Below, piece by piece: positions 1 to 7,763 of a stretch of 64,000 nucleotides of DNA; position 1 is the stretch's first letter, and each line of letters begins with the position of its first letter. Location: assembly GCA_963807305.1 (NCBI GenBank), contig CAWEBN010000014.1, positions 62,001 through 126,000 of the forward strand, given 5' to 3'. The position numbers were made by a program, and so were the translations under genes. The notes under the pieces are model-generated. The model had not been told where the DNA came from. It did not search any database and saw only the letters and a program-made list of their open reading frames with translations. Source of the DNA: JAOPZW01 sp963807305. GTDB taxonomy: Bacteria > Actinomycetota > Thermoleophilia > Solirubrobacterales > Solirubrobacteraceae.

Positions 1-672
1 GCCGCGCATTACCGCGTCGAGCTCTACCCCACCTATCACGCCGACCGCATCGACATGCCCGAGGAGCTCGTGCCTCAGTGGAGCGACGCAGCCGAGTTCT
101 TCGGCGCCTTCAACTGGACGGTGCTGCGCCACGAGACGCTCGAGGCCGATGACCTCCTCGGCGGCCTCGCGGAGGCCGAGACGCAGGGCGGCGGCCAGGC
201 GCTGCTGTTCACCGGCGACCGCGACATGTTCCAATGCGTCTCCGACGACGTCACGGTCCTGTGGCCGGCGGGCAAGGGCGAGACCGAGCCCATCGGGCCG
301 GCCGAGGTGCGCAAGCGCTACGGCGTGCGCCCCGACCAGGTGCCCGACTTCATCGCCCTGCGCGGCGACCCGTCCGACGGGCTGCCAGGCGCCAAGGGGA
401 TCGGCGAGAAGACCGCCCGCGAGCTGCTCAACGAGCACGACACCCTCGACGCCCTGCTGGCGCTGCCCATGAGCCTGCGCCCGCGCGTGCGCCAGAGCAT
501 GACCGAGCAGGCCGACGAGCTGCGCGCCTTCCGGGAGATCGCGACGCTCCAGCCCACGGGTGTCGAGCGCCCGCCCGACGCGCCGACGGACTTCGCCGGC
601 GCCGCCGAGGCAGCGCGCAGGCGCTCGATGAACCGGCTTGCGGAGCGACTTGACGCGTGGGCAGCCGCCTGA
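1..672 (+). CDS. 5'-3' exonuclease (PolA N-domain family), 5'-truncated by window edge
   Basis: The reading frame is open from base 1, so the gene starts upstream; 223 codons are visible. It matches the flap-endonuclease domain of DNA polymerase I as a free-standing exonuclease: FTGDRDMFQ carries metal-binding acidic residues, and GDPSDGLPGAKGIGEKTA is the helix-hairpin-helix/K+-binding motif of this family. No polymerase domain follows; the protein ends soon after the exonuclease fold. It would remove RNA primers or flaps in the cytoplasm during replication and repair. An internal ATG at 55 exists, but coding similarity continues upstream of it. Confidence 0.88.
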   Translation, partial: AAHYRVELYPTYHADRIDMPEELVPQWSDAAEFFGAFNWTVLRHETLEADDLLGGLAEAETQGGGQALLFTGDRDMFQCVSDDVTVLWPAGKGETEPIGPAEVRKRYGVRPDQVPDFIALRGDPSDGLPGAKGIGEKTARELLNEHDTLDALLALPMSLRPRVRQSMTEQADELRAFREIATLQPTGVERPPDAPTDFAGAAEAARRRSMNRLAERLDAWAAA

Positions 673-715
673 GCGGGAACCCTCGTCACGAACCCCCACG
701 GGAGGAGGCTCCCCG

Positions 716-1642
716 ATGTTCGGACGCTTTCGCAAGACGAATGATCCAGCGCGCGAGACCGACGGCGGCGCCGTCGCGGTAGACGAGCCGGCAACCAGCG
801 TCGCCACCCCCACGGCCGATCCGGCCTCGCGTGAGGGCCGCGTGGCCGAGATGCAGGCGACCCAGGCCGGAGATCCCGACACGCGCCGGCTCGATCGCGA
901 ACGCGTGGTCGAGGCCGACCGCCCGGCCGAGAGCGACCGCTTCGCGCGCACGGAGAGCGCGCCCGTGGTGGAACGCGAGCGCGCGCCGGTGACCGACCGC
1001 GCGCCGGTCGCCGACCGCGAGCCCGTGACCGACGACGACGTCGCCGACGAGCCCCACACGATCCCGGCCGTCGTGGCCGAGGACACCGTCGTCGCCATGC
1101 GCGCCCACCAGCGCGACCGCTTCGGAGGCATCCGCTGGGGCAGCGCCTTCTTCGGCCTGCTGAGCGCCATCGGCCTGGCCGCACTGCTGCTCGGCATCGT
1201 GGCCGCGGCCGGCGTCGCGATCGGCGTGTCGGAGATCAATGACGTGACCAAGGGCAACGCCGACACCATCGGCCTCGGCGGCGCGATCCTCGTGCTCGCG
1301 ATCCTGGCGCTCTCGTGGTACTGCGGCGGCTATGTCGCCGGTCGCATGGCGCGCTTCGACGGCGCCCGCCAGGGCGTCGGCGTGTGGCTGTGGACGATCG
1401 TCATCGGCGCCGTGCTGGCCGTCGCCGCCGTCATCGGCGGCAACCAGTACGACGTCCTGCACCAGCTCAACCTGCCCAACGTCGCGGTCGGCAACGAGTC
1501 GCTGACGACCACGGGCTTCATCACGCTGGCTGCCGCGCTCGTGGTCACGCTCGTGTTCGCCGTGGTCGGCGGCAAGGCCGGCGACCTGTTCCACCGCCGG
1601 GTCGACCGCTTCGCTACGCGCGACTACCTCGAGACCGCGTAG
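716..1642 (+). CDS. Integral membrane protein with charged N-terminal tail, unknown function
   Basis: The ATG at 716 is chosen because GGAGGAGG lies 7 bases upstream (701-708); the longer in-frame start at 638 overlaps the previous gene and has no site. The 308-residue product has about 125 N-terminal residues rich in Arg, Asp and Pro with repeated PV-x-DR-type units, then four hydrophobic segments (roughly residues 140-165, 185-205, 225-245, 265-290) and a short basic tail. I recognise no catalytic motif. Its stop abuts the stop of the convergent dehydrogenase with no gap. The function is unknown. Confidence 0.75.
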   Translation: MFGRFRKTNDPARETDGGAVAVDEPATSVATPTADPASREGRVAEMQATQAGDPDTRRLDRERVVEADRPAESDRFARTESAPVVERERAPVTDRAPVADREPVTDDDVADEPHTIPAVVAEDTVVAMRAHQRDRFGGIRWGSAFFGLLSAIGLAALLLGIVAAAGVAIGVSEINDVTKGNADTIGLGGAILVLAILALSWYCGGYVAGRMARFDGARQGVGVWLWTIVIGAVLAVAAVIGGNQYDVLHQLNLPNVAVGNESLTTTGFITLAAALVVTLVFAVVGGKAGDLFHRRVDRFATRDYLETA

Positions 1643-2386
1643 TCAGCGGGCCGACCAGCCCAGGTCCATCGTCAGCGGGACGCCCGTCATGGTGCGCCCG
1701 CCGGGTCCGAGGAGGTAGGCGACGGCTTCGGCCACCTCCTCGGGCTCGATCAGCCGCTTGACCGCCTGCGGCGCGAGGAGGACCTCCTGGAGGACGTCCT
1801 CCTCGGTCAGCCCGTGCGCCTTGGCCTGGTCGGCGATCTGGCGCTCGACCAGCGCCGTGCGGACGTAGCCCGGGCACACGGCGACGGCGGCGATGCCGGC
1901 GTCGGCGCCCTCGAGCGCCAGCGTCTTGACCAGCCCCAGCACGCCGTGCTTGGCCGATACGTACGCCGCCTTGTAGGGCGAGGCGACCAGCGCGTGCGCG
2001 GAGGCGATGGCGACGAAGCGGCCCTCGCCGCTCTCGCTGAGCGCCGCCCAGGCGTGCTTGGCCAGTAGAAACGGGCTCGTCAGGAGCACCGCGAGCAGCT
2101 GGTCCCAGCGGTCCTCGTCGAACTCGGCCACCGGCGCGACGTGCTGCAGGCCCGCGTTGGCCACCACCGCGTCGAGGCGGCCGAAGCGCTCGATCGCGGC
2201 CTCGACCGCGCCGCGGTTGCCCTCCCGCGTGGCGAGGTCGGCGGCGTGCGGGACGCCCGGGCCGTCGGCGTCCGGCTCGAGGTCGACGGCCAGGACGTCG
2301 AGGCCGTCGTCGACGAGGCGCTGCGTGATCGCGCGGCCGATGCCGCGCGCGGCGCCCGTGACCAGTGCTGCCCGCTGCTCGGTCAT
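1643..2386 (-). CDS. 3-hydroxybutyrate dehydrogenase-type SDR
   Basis: This is a 247-residue short-chain dehydrogenase with N-terminal TGAARGIG nucleotide motif, NAG (about residue 80), catalytic Ser and YVSAKHG (YxxxK). The C-terminal ADQAKAHG...LLAPQ...KR pattern is the signature of D-3-hydroxybutyrate dehydrogenases, which interconvert 3-hydroxybutyrate and acetoacetate with NAD. It is the last gene of a reverse-strand operon; its ATG overlaps the YchF stop as ATGA, so translation is probably coupled. Substrate is inferred from family resemblance; another hydroxyacid substrate is possible. Confidence 0.8.
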   Translation of the reverse strand: MTEQRAALVTGAARGIGRAITQRLVDDGLDVLAVDLEPDADGPGVPHAADLATREGNRGAVEAAIERFGRLDAVVANAGLQHVAPVAEFDEDRWDQLLAVLLTSPFLLAKHAWAALSESGEGRFVAIASAHALVASPYKAAYVSAKHGVLGLVKTLALEGADAGIAAVAVCPGYVRTALVERQIADQAKAHGLTEEDVLQEVLLAPQAVKRLIEPEEVAEAVAYLLGPGGRTMTGVPLTMDLGWSAR

Positions 2387-3462
2387 GGCGTGAACTTCAC
2401 TGTGATGACATCGCCGTCGCGCATGATGTAGTCCCTACCCTCCAGACGCAGGACGCCACGCTCTCTCGCGCGCGCATATCCGCCGAACTCGACCAGCGCG
2501 TCCCACCCGATGACCTCGGCGCGCACGAAGCCCTTCTGGATGTCCGAGTGGATCTCGCCCGCGGCGTGCCAGGCCGAGAGGCCGTCGCGCATGTGCCACG
2601 ACTGCGCCGGCTTGTCCTCGCCGGCCGTGAAGAACGCGATCTGGTGCAGCAGCGCGAAGGCGCCGTCGACCACGCGGCGCAATCCAGACTCGCCGACGCC
2701 CATGTCGGCGCGCATGGCGCTCGCGTCATCGTCGTCGAGCTCGGAGAGCTCGGCCTCCAGGCGCGAGGAGACCGCGACGGCCAGCGCGCCGATCTGCGCG
2801 GCGTGCTCGACCACGGCCGAAGGCACCGAGTCGTCGCCCTCGTCGACGTTGGCCACCAGCAGGACCGGCTTCGCCGTGAGCGGGTGCAGGTTGCGCAGCG
2901 CATCGGGCGCGTCCGTGGGCACCGGCACGGTGCGCGCCGGGCGCCCCTCCTGCAGCGCCGCGATGACGTCTGCCACCCAGCGCTCCTCGGCCTGGGCCTG
3001 CTTGTCGCCGCCCCGGGCCTGCTTGGTCACGCGCTCCAGGCGGCGCTCGGCCTGCTCGAGGTCGGCGTACAGCAGCTCGGTCTCGATGGTGTCGATGTCG
3101 CGGCGCGGATCGACCTGGCCCTCGGGGTGGATGACGTTGTCGTCGTGATGGGCGCGGACGACGTGGACGATGGCGTCGACCTCGCGGATGTTGGCCAGGA
3201 ACTTGTTGCCCAGGCCCTCCCCCTCGCTGGCGCCGCGCACCAGGCCCGCGATGTCGTGGAAGTCGATGGTGTCGTATACGACGTTCGAGGAGCCGATCGT
3301 GTCCGCCACGCGGTCGAGGCGCTCGTCGACGACCGGCACGACGGCGACGTTGGGCTCGATGGTCGTGAACGGGTAGTTGGCCGCCTCGGCTCCGGCGCGG
3401 GTCAGCGCGTTGAAGAGCGACGACTTGCCGGCGTTGGGCATGCCGACGATCCCGACCTTCAT
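2383..3462 (-). CDS. ychF: Ribosome-associated P-loop ATPase YchF (Obg-like)
   Basis: The 359-residue protein has the normal family length. It opens with the P-loop GMPNAGKSS, continues with the switch region YPFTTIEPN and DIAGLVRGAS (G3), and has NVDE in place of the GTPase NKxD motif, which is why YchF proteins prefer ATP. The C-terminal TGS-like domain ends the chain. The ATG at 3462 is the true start; the frame also extends upstream in the shadow of other genes. Start overlaps the PAP2 stop (ATGA) and its own stop overlaps the SDR start (ATGA). It acts on the ribosome and in stress responses. Confidence 0.95.
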   Translation of the reverse strand: MKVGIVGMPNAGKSSLFNALTRAGAEAANYPFTTIEPNVAVVPVVDERLDRVADTIGSSNVVYDTIDFHDIAGLVRGASEGEGLGNKFLANIREVDAIVHVVRAHHDDNVIHPEGQVDPRRDIDTIETELLYADLEQAERRLERVTKQARGGDKQAQAEERWVADVIAALQEGRPARTVPVPTDAPDALRNLHPLTAKPVLLVANVDEGDDSVPSAVVEHAAQIGALAVAVSSRLEAELSELDDDDASAMRADMGVGESGLRRVVDGAFALLHQIAFFTAGEDKPAQSWHMRDGLSAWHAAGEIHSDIQKGFVRAEVIGWDALVEFGGYARARERGVLRLEGRDYIMRDGDVITVKFTP

Positions 3463-3947
3463 CGCGCCGCGCTCCCCATGGCCAGCCCGAGCAGGGCGCC
3501 GCCGGCGATGTCGGTCGGGTAGTGCACGCCGAGGTAGACGCGCGAGGCCGCCATCGCGGCGGCCGTGGCGTAGAGCGGCGCGGCCGGCACGAGGCTGCCG
3601 TAGGCGCGGGCGGCCGCGAACGACGTGGACGCGTGCGCCGAGGGGAAGCTGAGCCGCGTCGGGGTCGCCACGAGCGCGGGCAGCCCTTCGACCACCGGCC
3701 GCGGGCGGCGCACGAGCGCCTTGATGGCCGTGTTGACCGCATAGGTCGCGGCCACCACGAACGCCCCGCGCCTCCAGCGGGCACGGCGCGGGCGGTCCAC
3801 CAGCGCCCCGAGAAGTCCCATGGCGAGCCACAGCGCGGCATGCTCGCCCAGGCTCGAGAAGCGCCCCACGAGGTCGCTCACCGGCGGCCGCGCCGCGGAG
3901 CGCACGGCGCCGAACAGGCGCAGGTCGGCGCCGGCAGCGGTGCTCAC
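3459..3947 (-). CDS. PAP2-family membrane phosphatase
   Basis: A 162-residue membrane protein with all three PAP2 phosphatase motifs: KALVRRPRP, FPSAHAST (variant of PSGH) and SRVYLGVHYPTD with the catalytic histidine. Family members remove phosphate from lipid phosphates such as undecaprenyl diphosphate or phosphatidic acid, with the active site usually on the outer membrane face. The GTG at 3947 is used because it overlaps the acetyltransferase stop (GTGA), matching the coupling seen through this operon. Substrate cannot be read from sequence. Confidence 0.85.
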   Translation of the reverse strand: MSTAAGADLRLFGAVRSAARPPVSDLVGRFSSLGEHAALWLAMGLLGALVDRPRRARWRRGAFVVAATYAVNTAIKALVRRPRPVVEGLPALVATPTRLSFPSAHASTSFAAARAYGSLVPAAPLYATAAAMAASRVYLGVHYPTDIAGGALLGLAMGSAAR

Positions 3948-4525
3948 GGCACCTGCACCCGGTCGCGCTCGCCGATCTCGCGCACCACGCGCGCGGGATT
4001 GCCGTACGCGACGACGCCGGCCGGGAGGTCGCGCGTGACCACTGCGCCGGCGCCGACCACGGTGTCCTCGCCGATGGCGACGCCGGGGCAGACGATGACG
4101 CCGCCGCCGAGCCAGACGTTGTCGGCGATGGTGATCGGCGCGCCGTACTCCCAGCCGTCGCGCCGCGGGCCGGGGTCGATGGGGTGCGTGGCCGCGAGGA
4201 GTTGGACTTGCGTGGCCAGCCAGCACGAGGCGCCGAGCGCGATCGGGGCGATGTCGAGCATGACGCAGTCGAAGTTGACGAACGTCCCGTCGCCGATGGT
4301 GATGTTCGCACCGTAGTCGCAGCGGAAGGCGGGCTTGACCACGACCCCCTCGCCGACGCTGCCGAGCAGCTCGCGCAGCAGCGCCTCGCGCTCGTCCTGG
4401 TCGTCGTGGCCCGTGGCGTTGTAGCGGTCGAGCAGCCGCGCGCAGCGCTCCTGGCCGGCCAGCAGCTCCGGGTCGTCGGGGCGATAGAGCTCGCCGCGCA
4501 GCATGCGCTCTCTCATCGCGCCCAT
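3944..4525 (-). CDS. Maltose/sugar O-acetyltransferase family (left-handed beta-helix)
   Basis: The 193-residue protein starts with the Maa domain pattern (RERMLRGELY) and continues into hexapeptide repeats forming a left-handed parallel beta-helix. ATHPIDPGPR contains the catalytic histidine of the maltose/galactoside acetyltransferase group, and GNPARVVREIG is the usual C-terminal motif. It transfers acetyl from acetyl-CoA to a sugar hydroxyl. ATG 4525 was kept; ATG 4516 is an alternative, and no strong ribosome site marks either. The acceptor sugar is unknown. Confidence 0.85.
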   Translation of the reverse strand: MGAMRERMLRGELYRPDDPELLAGQERCARLLDRYNATGHDDQDEREALLRELLGSVGEGVVVKPAFRCDYGANITIGDGTFVNFDCVMLDIAPIALGASCWLATQVQLLAATHPIDPGPRRDGWEYGAPITIADNVWLGGGVIVCPGVAIGEDTVVGAGAVVTRDLPAGVVAYGNPARVVREIGERDRVQVP

Positions 4526-4557
4526 GGCGTCGAATGCCGTCCGGCGCGCGGGGTCCG

Positions 4558-4779
4558 CTAGCCCGACGAGGCCAGGCCGAAGCCCACGCGGTGCTCGTCG
4601 TTCTCGGTGCGCACCCAGAGGACATGGGCGAGGTTGAGCCGCACCGAGCCGTCCTCGGCCTCGAGCTCGTGCCAGCCCTCGCCGCCGAGGGCGTCGTTGA
4701 GGCTGGTGAGCTGCTCGTCGCTCACGCGCAGGGCGAGCGGGGCGCTGGCCTGGAAGCCGATGCTGATGCGCTGGGGCAT
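4558..4779 (-). CDS. Small conserved protein, DUF3107-like
   Basis: A 73-residue protein starting at ATG 4779, with GGAGG upstream inside the epimerase tail. It begins with a beta-strand pattern (RISIGF) and ends with HRVGFGL. That arrangement, including the terminal RVGFG, resembles small actinobacterial DUF3107 proteins; the match is by memory of pattern only and is moderate. It sits between methylmalonyl-CoA epimerase and the acetyltransferase, five bases after the epimerase stop. Function unknown. Confidence 0.65.
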   Translation of the reverse strand: MPQRISIGFQASAPLALRVSDEQLTSLNDALGGEGWHELEAEDGSVRLNLAHVLWVRTENDEHRVGFGLASSG

Positions 4780-4783
4780 GGTG

Positions 4784-5194
4784 TCAGTGTCCCTCCGAGG
4801 GCTGAACGATCTCCGTGAGCACACCGCCGGACGAGGCGGGGTGCAGGAAGGCGACGCGCGAGCCGCGGATGCCGGTGCGCGGCGTCTCGTCGATGAGCTG
4901 CAGGCCGCGGTCGCGCAGGCTGTCGAGCGTGGCCTGCACGTCGGTCACCTGGTAGGCGACGTGGTGCAGGCCCGGTCCGCGCTTGGACAGGAAGCGCCCG
5001 ACGGGCGACTCCTCGTCGAGCGGGCGCAGCAGCTCGACGTGGTTCTCGCCGACGTCGAGCAGCACGGCCTCGACCCCCTGCTCCGCGACGACCTCGCGGT
5101 GCGCCACGGCCATGCCGTAGGCCTCTTCGTGCAGGGCGATCGCGGCGTCGAGGTCCTCGACGGCGACGCCGATGTGGTCGACCCGGGCGAACAT
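4784..5194 (-). CDS. mce: Methylmalonyl-CoA epimerase
   Basis: The 136-residue protein is a two-module vicinal oxygen chelate fold. VDHIGVAVEDLDAAI and LHHVAYQVTDVQ each supply a metal-binding histidine, and ENHVELL and LTEIVQP supply acidic residues. It interconverts (2R)- and (2S)-methylmalonyl-CoA between propionyl-CoA carboxylase and the B12 mutase. It is the first gene of the reverse operon running to 1643. A TAGACT box (5205-5210) lies 10 bases before the ATG and overlaps the stop codon of the FtsH gene. Confidence 0.92.
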   Translation of the reverse strand: MFARVDHIGVAVEDLDAAIALHEEAYGMAVAHREVVAEQGVEAVLLDVGENHVELLRPLDEESPVGRFLSKRGPGLHHVAYQVTDVQATLDSLRDRGLQLIDETPRTGIRGSRVAFLHPASSGGVLTEIVQPSEGH

Positions 5195-5204
5195 CCGGGG
5201 CGGG

Positions 5205-5210
5205 AGTCTA
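5205..5210 (-). promoter_or_regulatory. -10 box TAGACT for the mce operon
   Basis: On the reverse strand TAGACT ends 10 bases before ATG 5194. It fits the TAnnnT consensus and would give a transcript with little or no leader. It shares its TAG with the stop codon of the upstream ftsH-like gene. Confidence 0.55.
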
Positions 5211-6857
5211 GTCGGCCGTCTGCGCGTGCTTCTCTGCCGCGGCGATGCGCAGGTCCGGCACGGGCCTGCGGCGCTCGATGCGCGGCACGCCCTCCATGAT
5301 GCGGTCGATCTGGGCGCGCTCGAGCGTCTCGTTCTCGAGCAGCTCGGCGGCGATGCGGTCCAGCAGCTCGCGGTGGGAGGTGATGAGGTCCCACGCCCCG
5401 CGGTGCGCCTCGAAGGCCAGCTCGCGCTGCTCCTCGTCGCGGATGCGGCGCGTGAGGTCCGAGAGCGCCTGATCCTTGAGCGCGGCCTGCGGCGCGTCGC
5501 CGGAGCCCATCGCGTACTGGTGGATCATCGCGTGGGTGATCTCCTCCACGCGCTGAAGGTCGCCGGCGGCGCCGGTGGTCACCGCCCCGAAGACGATCTG
5601 CTCCGCGACCCGGCCGCCGAGCAGCACCGTCATCTGATCGACGAGCTCCTCGCGCGTCTTCAGATAGGAGTCCTCGTCGGGCAGGTTGACCACGTAGCCG
5701 AGCGCGCTGCCGCGGGGGATGATCGAGATCTTGTGCACGCGGTCCATGCCCTCGAGCAGCTCGCGGCACAGGGCGTGGCCGGCCTCGTGGAAGGCGACGA
5801 CCTTGCGCTCGTGGTCGTTGAGCGTCGTGGAGGACAGGACGCCGGCGATGACGCGCTCGATCGCGCCGTCGAAGTCCGCGCGCGAGACGGCGTGGCCCTC
5901 CCGGCGCCCGCAGAAGATCGCCGCCTCGTTGCAGATGTTGGCCAGGTCGGCGCCGGTGAGGCCGGCCGTCTGCTGGGCCACGACGAAGAGATCGACGTCG
6001 TCACGCAGCGGCTTGTTGGCGGTGTGCACGCGCAGGATCCGCTCGCGGCCCTTCACGTCCGGCGGGGAGACGAAGACCTGGCGGTCGAAGCGCCCGGGGC
6101 GCAGCAACGCCGGGTCGAGCTTGTCGAGCAGGTTCGAGGCGGCCATGACCACCACCCGTCCCTCCGCGGCCGAGGCGAAGCCGTCCATCTCGACCAGCAG
6201 CTGGTTGAGCGTCTGCTCGCGCTCTGAGTTGTTGTCCGAGCCGCGGCGGGCGCCGACGGCGTCGAGCTCGTCGATGAAGATGATCGCGGGCTGCGCGGCG
6301 CGGGCCTCACGGAACAGGCGACGGATGCGCGCGGCGCCCAGGCCGGCGAACATCTCCACGAACGACGAGGCGGACTGCGAGAAGAAGTGCGCGCCGGATT
6401 CGTGGGCCACGGCCTTGGCCAGCAGCGTCTTGCCGGTACCGGGCGGCCCATGGAGGAGGACGCCCTTGGGCACCTTGGCGCCCAGGCGCTCGAACTGCTT
6501 GGGCGAGCGCAGGAAGTCGACGACCTCGCGCAGCTCGGCCTTCGCCTCGTCGACGCCGGCGATGTCCTCCCAGCCGACCTCGAGGTTGGCCTCGGGCTTG
6601 ATCTCGATCGGCTTGGTCTGCGGCATCAGGCGAAGGGTCCGCCAGAGGACGACGATCAGCGCGACCATGAAGAGGATCGCGAAGACGGCCTGCCAGTTGT
6701 TGGCGAAGTCGCGGACGCGGTCGAGCACGCTCGGAGCGGGCGGGACGGCCGTCAGGGCGACGAGCCGCGCCGGCAGCCCGGCGATGACCTCCAGGATGTG
6801 CTGGCGAGCCTGAGCGGCGTCGCCGGCCCCGGCGAGCAGAGTCGATACACCAAGCAC
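5208..6857 (-). CDS. ftsH: FtsH-family ATP-dependent zinc metalloprotease, single membrane segment
   Basis: A 549-residue protein with an AAA ATPase domain followed by an M41 peptidase domain. Visible: one hydrophobic segment (about residues 56-73), Walker A GPPGTGKT, Walker B IIFIDELDAVG, the arginine-bearing LRPGRFDR, zinc motif HEAGH and the third zinc ligand in TTGAAGDLQR. Canonical FtsH has two membrane segments around an extracytoplasmic domain; here only one is seen and the protein is shorter. The pore loop reads MFAGLG rather than MFVGVG. Start is uncertain: GTG 6857 lies inside a perfect inverted repeat (6844-6869). It degrades membrane or damaged proteins. Confidence 0.88.
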   Translation of the reverse strand: MLGVSTLLAGAGDAAQARQHILEVIAGLPARLVALTAVPPAPSVLDRVRDFANNWQAVFAILFMVALIVVLWRTLRLMPQTKPIEIKPEANLEVGWEDIAGVDEAKAELREVVDFLRSPKQFERLGAKVPKGVLLHGPPGTGKTLLAKAVAHESGAHFFSQSASSFVEMFAGLGAARIRRLFREARAAQPAIIFIDELDAVGARRGSDNNSEREQTLNQLLVEMDGFASAAEGRVVVMAASNLLDKLDPALLRPGRFDRQVFVSPPDVKGRERILRVHTANKPLRDDVDLFVVAQQTAGLTGADLANICNEAAIFCGRREGHAVSRADFDGAIERVIAGVLSSTTLNDHERKVVAFHEAGHALCRELLEGMDRVHKISIIPRGSALGYVVNLPDEDSYLKTREELVDQMTVLLGGRVAEQIVFGAVTTGAAGDLQRVEEITHAMIHQYAMGSGDAPQAALKDQALSDLTRRIRDEEQRELAFEAHRGAWDLITSHRELLDRIAAELLENETLERAQIDRIMEGVPRIERRRPVPDLRIAAAEKHAQTAD

Positions 6858-6869
6858 GCCTGGTGTATC
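6844..6869. promoter_or_regulatory. Perfect inverted repeat at the ftsH start (operator or RNA hairpin)
   Basis: GATACACCA (6844-6852) and TGGTGTATC (6861-6869) are exact reverse complements, 8 bases apart. The left part covers the GTG start of the FtsH-like gene. It is AT-richer than its surroundings. It could be a repressor operator or, in mRNA, a hairpin hiding the start codon. Confidence 0.6.
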
Positions 6870-6908
6870 GGCAGTCTCGGCGGATTTCTCCAGCCTCCGC
6901 GCCGAGAG

Positions 6909-7763
6909 TCAGCGCACCGCTTCGACGCGCAGGATCTCGGCCAGCGCGGCGCGGCCGACCTCGAGCTGCTCGTCGGTCGGCTCGCGTGTGCCCAGGACGC
7001 GCTGGAGCTCGTGCCCGGGCCGCCGCAGCGCGCGCGCCAGGGCGGTGTGCTCGTGGCGTTCGGACCACGCGAAGACCTCGACCGCGGCGCCGATCGAGGC
7101 GAGCTGGACCGCGGCGCCGGCCAGCGGCGACGGACGCTCGACCGCGCGACGCAGCAGAGCGGTGCCGGCCAGGTTGGCGGCCAGCAGCGGCGCCATCAGG
7201 TGCGAGCCGCAGCGGTCGTGCTCCTTGGTCGCGTCGCGGGCATCGTCGGCGCCCTGCTCGTAGGCGCCGATCGCCTTGTGCTCGACCCCGTGGTAGGCGG
7301 CCAGCTCCCCACCGCGCAGGGCGATGAGCGACGGCGCCAGCGACAGCGCGGCCAGGGCGGCCTCGCCGCCGATCCCGCGTGTGCGCCGCCGCAGCGCCAC
7401 CCCGGCGGCCGCGGTGGCGCCCATCGCGACGACGACGGTGGCGTCCTGGAAGGGCAGGCGGGCCTGCGGCAGCGCGCGCTTGACGAGCGGGATGACGGCC
7501 ATCGCCTCGCCCAGGCGGACCACGCCGCGCACGCCGGCGATCCGCCCGACGCCGCCGCGCACGCGCGGCTTGGGGCCCGAGGCGATGGCGATGCTGCCGT
7601 CGTCGGCGCGGACGGCCGCGGCCCAGTGTTCGGGCCCGTGCACGAGCAGCCCGTTGCGCAGGGCCATCCCGCCGAGGCGCAGCGTGTCGTCATGGTCACC
7701 GACAGCGCGTCGCCGATCGTCCATGGCAGACGGTCGTACGCTGGCGTCAGTTCTCTCGGTCAC
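6909..7763 (-). CDS. DUF1385 (YqhQ-type) membrane protein
   Basis: The 284-residue product carries the DUF1385 hallmark: AYHGVEHKAIGAYE followed by HDRCGSHLM, with several hydrophobic segments between residues 100 and 240. The GTG at 7763 is chosen because AAGGAG sits 7 bases upstream, inside the end of the M20 peptidase gene, giving a 17-base overlap; ATG 7724 lacks a site. The biochemical role of the family is not known. It may form an operon with the peptidase upstream. Confidence 0.8.
   Translation of the reverse strand: MTERTDASVRPSAMDDRRRAVGDHDDTLRLGGMALRNGLLVHGPEHWAAAVRADDGSIAIASGPKPRVRGGVGRIAGVRGVVRLGEAMAVIPLVKRALPQARLPFQDATVVVAMGATAAAGVALRRRTRGIGGEAALAALSLAPSLIALRGGELAAYHGVEHKAIGAYEQGADDARDATKEHDRCGSHLMAPLLAANLAGTALLRRAVERPSPLAGAAVQLASIGAAVEVFAWSERHEHTALARALRRPGHELQRVLGTREPTDEQLEVGRAALAEILRVEAVR

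Noticed and set aside
2365..3522. A 385-codon forward frame opposite ychF
   Set aside because: Shadow of ychF, whose motifs are unambiguous; the forward protein has no recognisable domain.
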